A stretch of 8,345 nt of DNA from Rubrobacteraceae bacterium. GTDB taxonomy: Bacteria > Actinomycetota > Rubrobacteria > Rubrobacterales > Rubrobacteraceae. Shown piece after piece: positions 6,190 through 8,345 of the stretch. Under the pieces are notes generated by a model, which did no database searches, was not told the origin of the DNA, and was given only the letters and a program-made list of their open reading frames with translations. The DNA lies in assembly GCA_013698525.1 (NCBI GenBank), contig JACCSM010000002.1:1-8345 (forward strand), given 5' to 3'. The position numbers and the translations under genes were made by a program. Positions within the stretch are counted from its first letter, which is position 1, and each line of letters opens with the position of its first letter.

Positions 6190-6362
6190 CGGACGGGAGC
6201 AGCCGGGACGAAGAACGTGAGAGGCCTTCGCGGGAAGAGAGCGAGAAGCGGCGAGAGGATAAGGAGAAGCGCTCCGACAAGCTTAAGGAATCTTGGCGGC
6301 GCAATCACCCGAGCGAGGAGGAAAAGAGGAAGGACTGGCCGGGCAAAGGAGGGCACCGGTGA
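6186..6362 (+). CDS. Second gene of the cascade, 58-aa highly charged protein
   Basis: It begins at ATG 6186 within the ATGA overlap and is preceded by aagggggag. The product (MTDGSSRDEERERPSREESE, then KRREDKEKRS) is almost entirely Glu, Arg, Lys, Asp and Ser, so it is probably disordered or a single charged helix. Near the C-terminus a conserved-looking WRRNHPSEEEKRKDWPGKGG breaks the pattern. It ends in TGA overlapping the next GTG. The overlaps on both sides and the good SD support expression even though the protein is short and low in complexity. Confidence 0.6.
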   Translation: MTDGSSRDEERERPSREESEKRREDKEKRSDKLKESWRRNHPSEEEKRKDWPGKGGHR

Positions 6363-6598
6363 GGGAAGAAGAGATCGTGCAGATCATCCCGGCCCCCTGG
6401 GGCTGGTACGCCTATGGCCAGGATGAGCAAGGGGTGGAATTCCTCGCCCCCGTGGCCTGCTGGGCCCTGGTGGAATCGAGCTCCAACGTGCGCCGCGTGG
6501 TGGGCCTGGGTGCGCACGGGTTGGGCTCGGTTAGCCGCGTGGAGGATTTGCCGGGGTTTGTGGAGTACCGTTACGTGCCTGAAGCGGGCGGCTCGTGA
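6359..6598 (+). CDS. Third gene of the cascade, 79-aa protein of unknown function
   Basis: GTG 6359 overlaps the previous stop as GTGA and has aaaggaggg five bases upstream, one of the best SDs in the window. The protein starts MREEEIVQIIPAPWGWYAYG and contains VACWALVESSSNVRRVVGLG, ending with EDLPGFVEYRYVPE. The rhythm of Trp, Val and Gly suggests a compact beta-rich domain. No catalytic site, signal peptide or membrane helix is seen. The GTGA at its end continues the chain into the next frame. Confidence 0.7.
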   Translation: MREEEIVQIIPAPWGWYAYGQDEQGVEFLAPVACWALVESSSNVRRVVGLGAHGLGSVSRVEDLPGFVEYRYVPEAGGS

Positions 6599-6804
6599 GC
6601 CTTTCCGCCACGGCGGACCAAGACGCCCAGGACCGGCTCCTACACTGGCGCGACTTTTCCAATCGCTCGGAATTTCCATTTACCCCGGTCCCCACGGGCC
6701 ACAGTGGGAATGATGAACCCTTCGCCGAAACGGGGGATAAAGGCCGGGTGCAAACGTTTGTTTTTGACAGAACGAAGGAGGCGCGGAGTGTGGACGTGGC
6801 TTAA
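6595..6804 (+). CDS. Possible fourth gene of the cascade, 69 aa
   Basis: GTG 6595 overlaps the TGA of the previous gene as GTGA, but its upstream sequence is a weak SD, so coupling would be needed for good expression. The product (MSLSATADQDAQDRLLHWRD, later FVFDRTKEARSVDVA) has no recognisable motif. GC at third positions is moderate rather than high, so the coding call is less certain than for the upstream three. About 160 bases without a convincing gene follow, up to the decaying gene at 6968. Confidence 0.45.
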   Translation: MSLSATADQDAQDRLLHWRDFSNRSEFPFTPVPTGHSGNDEPFAETGDKGRVQTFVFDRTKEARSVDVA

Positions 6805-6967
6805 CCCTTCCGTGGCGGGGGCGCGGCAACCGAGAGGACCGCGGGAGGGCGTTGCATCTCCCCTCCATTGCGCCCGCCGCGCTACTCCCGTCGTTGTGTT
6901 ACACGTTTACGCCCGCCCCTACTTTGTAACGGACGGTAGCTAGCGCCGTGTCATAGGAGAGGAGGGA

Positions 6968-7312
6968 ACGCAGGGGCGCTACTACACCCGAAGCCGGCGA
7001 AGCTCTGAGGATGGCCGCGTGGTCCGCGAGTACGTGGGGACCGGCCCGTTCGCGGAGATCGTCGCGCACTCGGACCGCACAAGGCGCGAGCTAGCGGAGG
7101 CGGAGAAGGCCCGACAGAGGCGGGACCTCGAGCGCCTGGAGGCCTTGGCCGCCCCGGTCGAGGAGCTTTCCGAGGCGGCGGAGGTCCTCGTCAGGGCCTA
7201 CCTCGTAGCCGCCGGCTACCACAGACACAAAGGAGAGTACAGACGTGCCAGAAGCGAAACCGGGAGCGCTCGAGCTTCCAGAGGAGACGAGATACCGGCT
7301 GGCAGAGCTTAG
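6968..7312 (+). CDS. GRYYTRSRR-type small protein with an apparent ACG start
   Basis: The protein begins QGRYYTRSRRSSEDGRVVR. It continues EYVGTGPFAEIVA, then a helical, charged middle, and VLVRAYLVAAGYHRHKGEYR. From memory this is a family of small actinobacterial proteins whose N-terminal GRYYTRSR motif is near-invariant. A strong SD (aggagaggaggg) lies at 6955-6966, but the codon at the right distance is ACG 6968. There is no ATG, GTG or TTG in frame between the upstream TAG (6941) and the motif. The first GTG, at 7019, would delete the conserved N-terminus. The gene is therefore either start-damaged or initiates at ACG. Its C-terminus overlaps the next gene by 68 bases, and the last residues (SARASRGDEIPAGRA) look non-native. 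Function unknown. Confidence 0.6.
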   Translation, partial: TQGRYYTRSRRSSEDGRVVREYVGTGPFAEIVAHSDRTRRELAEAEKARQRRDLERLEALAAPVEELSEAAEVLVRAYLVAAGYHRHKGEYRRARSETGSARASRGDEIPAGRA

Positions 7313-7466
7313 GGCGCTCTCTGACAAGGCAGAGGTAGGAGACAGGGAAGCCCGCAAGTAGTTGCGTCGGCTGGCGCGTGCCTCCTCTGCGGAGGTCATC
7401 GGGCGAGCCTCCGACATCGGACGGAGGGCGGGGCGCACGTTGGCCCGCACGGCGGCCAACTCGTAG
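7245..7466 (+). pseudogene. LPEETRYRLAEL-type gene interrupted by an amber codon
   Basis: GTG 7245 has aaaggagag seven bases upstream. The frame reads MPEAKPGALELPEETRYRLA, then a TAG at 7359-7361 after EARK. Beyond it, LRRLARASSAEVIGRASDIG continues the protein in the same frame until TAG at 7464. From memory, proteins of this kind usually read REARKE-LRRL without a stop and run further past the RTAA segment. I therefore read one nonsense change (perhaps GAG to TAG) plus truncation at the 3' end, where a convergent remnant abuts. The family often follows GRYYTRSRR genes in Rubrobacter-like genomes, as here. Function unknown. Confidence 0.6.
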
Positions 7467-7678
7467 GCCGCCTCGGGGTTGCACCCCCGCCGGTCCGACT
7501 CGATCTTCGACAGCTAATGCTGCGAGAGGTCCGCCCCTCGGGCAAGCTCCGCCTGGCTTAGCCCCCGGCGCAAGCGCCAATACCTGAGGCCGGGGAGCGG
7601 AAGCCCCCCGCCCCTAAGAGCGGGTTCCGGCTCACCAGCCGCTCGAACACTACCCGAACCCTGGGAACCCTCAGTGAC
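7455..7678 (-). pseudogene. XRE-type helix-turn-helix regulator remnant
   Basis: Read from 7678 on the minus strand, the frame gives GLPLPGLRYWRLRRGLSQAE, then LARGADLSQH, a TAG at 7516-7514, and then LSKIESDRRGCNPEAAYELA. LSQAELARGADLSQH-LSKIE is a clear XRE/Cro-type HTH. The first codon is GTC (7678-7676), placed eight bases after a strong SD, ggggaggagg (7696-7687), where a GTG would be expected. The gene therefore has two lesions: a changed start codon and an internal amber inside the recognition region. Past about 7455 the frame runs on through the antisense of the neighbouring remnant to 7091 and no longer resembles a regulator. The left boundary given is approximate. Confidence 0.65.
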
Positions 7679-7696
7679 GCGTCGAACCTCCTCCCC

Positions 7697-8214
7697 GTAG
7701 AGGGCTCAGTATCTCACCCTCCGATAGGTCCCTCAATGGACCGTAACCGCCATTGCAAGGCTGTGCCCGGCGCGTCTGTGTGGACCGCCTCCCTTGCTCG
7801 CCCACAACAGCGTCTCGAGGGCATGGGTCCACGCAAGCTGGGACAAAACCGCCCCTGATGTTCCGCGGAGTAGTAAGTCCGGACGGCAAGGTAGACCTGA
7901 ACGCAGCGCTCTAGCCACGCCGGAGAGGTTAGCCTGCGAGAAGGCGAAGGCGGAGTGGGCAAGAGCAGCATCCGCTGGGACGCACTAGGAGACCAACTTC
8001 TACCTTATTCATTACCTCCGCATTTGGGATCAACCATCTCTGCGACGTAGTACCGTGCGAGTTCGAAAGCTCAACGCCCTCGTCCCCAGGTGCGGTTAAC
8101 CTAGATTTGACGAAACTTTTACCGTCAGGAAACTTCTCCCGGCAGTGCCGGCATAAAGGCAGCGGTCGGCTTTGTTAGTCTTAGCGCAGAAGACGTACGA
8201 CTAAGGAGAGACGA
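7697..8214. other. 518-bp stretch without a convincing gene
   Basis: Several short open frames exist on both strands, but none has a good SD and recognisable protein character. The best fragment is an 18-codon frame at 7858-7914 reading MFRGVVSPDGKVDLNAAL, which could be a decayed remnant. The stretch past 7990 is less GC-rich and probably holds the promoter of the 8215 gene. It includes a direct repeat of gaaactt (8112-8118 and 8129-8135) and a small ccggc-agt-gccgg hairpin at 8140-8152. No clear -35/-10 pair can be assigned. Confidence 0.4.
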
Positions 8215-8345
8215 ATGACGGATGGACCTAGCGTAAGACGCATCAAGAGAGAAAAACGCAATCTGCCTGTGGAACTTGCGCCCAGCGGGATGAGCCGGCG
8301 ACGGTTCCTAACCTTCCTCGGGACTGGCTCGGCGGCGTTGGCCGC
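8215..8345 (+). CDS. N-terminus of a Tat-exported protein (partial)
   Basis: ATG 8215 follows aaggagag (8203-8210) at short spacing. The first 25 residues are basic (MTDGPSVRRIKREKRNLPVE). Then comes GMSRRRFLTFLGTGSAALAA, a twin-arginine signal (S-R-R-x-F-L) followed by a hydrophobic core. It should be folded in the cytoplasm and exported by the Tat system. A long n-region before the twin arginines is common in exported metallo-enzymes such as phosphatases, sulfatases or oxidases, but the mature protein lies outside the window, so the enzyme cannot be named. Confidence 0.8.
   Translation, partial: MTDGPSVRRIKREKRNLPVELAPSGMSRRRFLTFLGTGSAALA

Noticed and set aside
6788..6943. 51-codon frame from GTG 6788 with an aaggagg upstream (MWTWLNPSVAGARQ...)
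   Set aside because: The SD is good, but the product is Arg/Pro-rich with no protein-like pattern and it overlaps the end of the 6595 frame. Not strong enough to annotate.
7091..7459. Minus-strand 122-codon frame
   Set aside because: It is the run-on of the dead XRE frame through the antisense of two plus-strand genes. The sequence is Ser/Ala/Leu-rich without domain features.
7794..7988. Plus-strand 64-codon frame, and a minus-strand 85-codon frame over 7714-7971
   Set aside because: Neither has an SD or recognisable motif. They overlap each other, and neither is preferred by composition.

Overview
The window is high-GC DNA from an actinobacterium, most likely Rubrobacter or a close relative. 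That placement is an inference. It rests on a C-terminal PxKF domain behind Ig-like repeats, a small protein beginning GRYYTRSRR that is followed by a LPEETRYRLAEL-type protein, a receiver-like 138-aa protein paired with a 77-aa partner, and frequent GTG starts with strong Shine-Dalgarno (SD) sequences. No database search was possible, so names come from motif recognition.

Layout. Positions 1-1192 hold a complete IS1-family element with 19-bp terminal inverted repeats. The first base of the window is the IS end, which suggests a contig edge. It is followed by a 56-codon C-terminal fragment of an unrecognised gene (1193-1363). A second insertion sequence (1420-3103, 23-bp inverted repeats, transposase on the minus strand) comes next. 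Its transposase is in two frames that join at a canonical -1 slippery heptamer, A AAG GGG. This second IS abuts an open frame of 561 codons (3104-4789) that encodes tandem Ig-like repeats ending in a PxKF domain. The frame has no start of its own, and the sequence left of the IS does not supply the missing N-terminus. A strong hairpin terminator follows it at 4819-4852.

From 4904 the window holds small genes. A receiver/Rossmann-like protein and a 77-aa protein form a pair (4904-5573). A minus-strand 67-aa zinc-ribbon gene (5670-5873) lies divergent to a cascade of four very small genes (5986-6804), each overlapping the next at ATGA or GTGA. Then comes a decaying stretch (6968-7678): a GRYYTRSRR gene that seems to start at ACG, a partner gene broken by an amber codon, and a convergent XRE-type helix-turn-helix remnant with a GTC at its expected start and an internal amber. 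After about 500 bases without a convincing gene, a new gene begins at 8215 with a twin-arginine signal peptide and runs off the window.

The window reads as an accessory region shaped by insertion sequences. An exported repeat protein has been truncated, several small genes have decayed, and an overlapping cassette of tiny genes looks intact. I saw no CRISPR array, tRNA or rRNA. The observations most worth following up are the predicted -1 frameshift in the second transposase, the overlapping tiny-gene cascade with its divergent zinc-ribbon gene, and the repeated start- and stop-codon lesions around 6968-7678.
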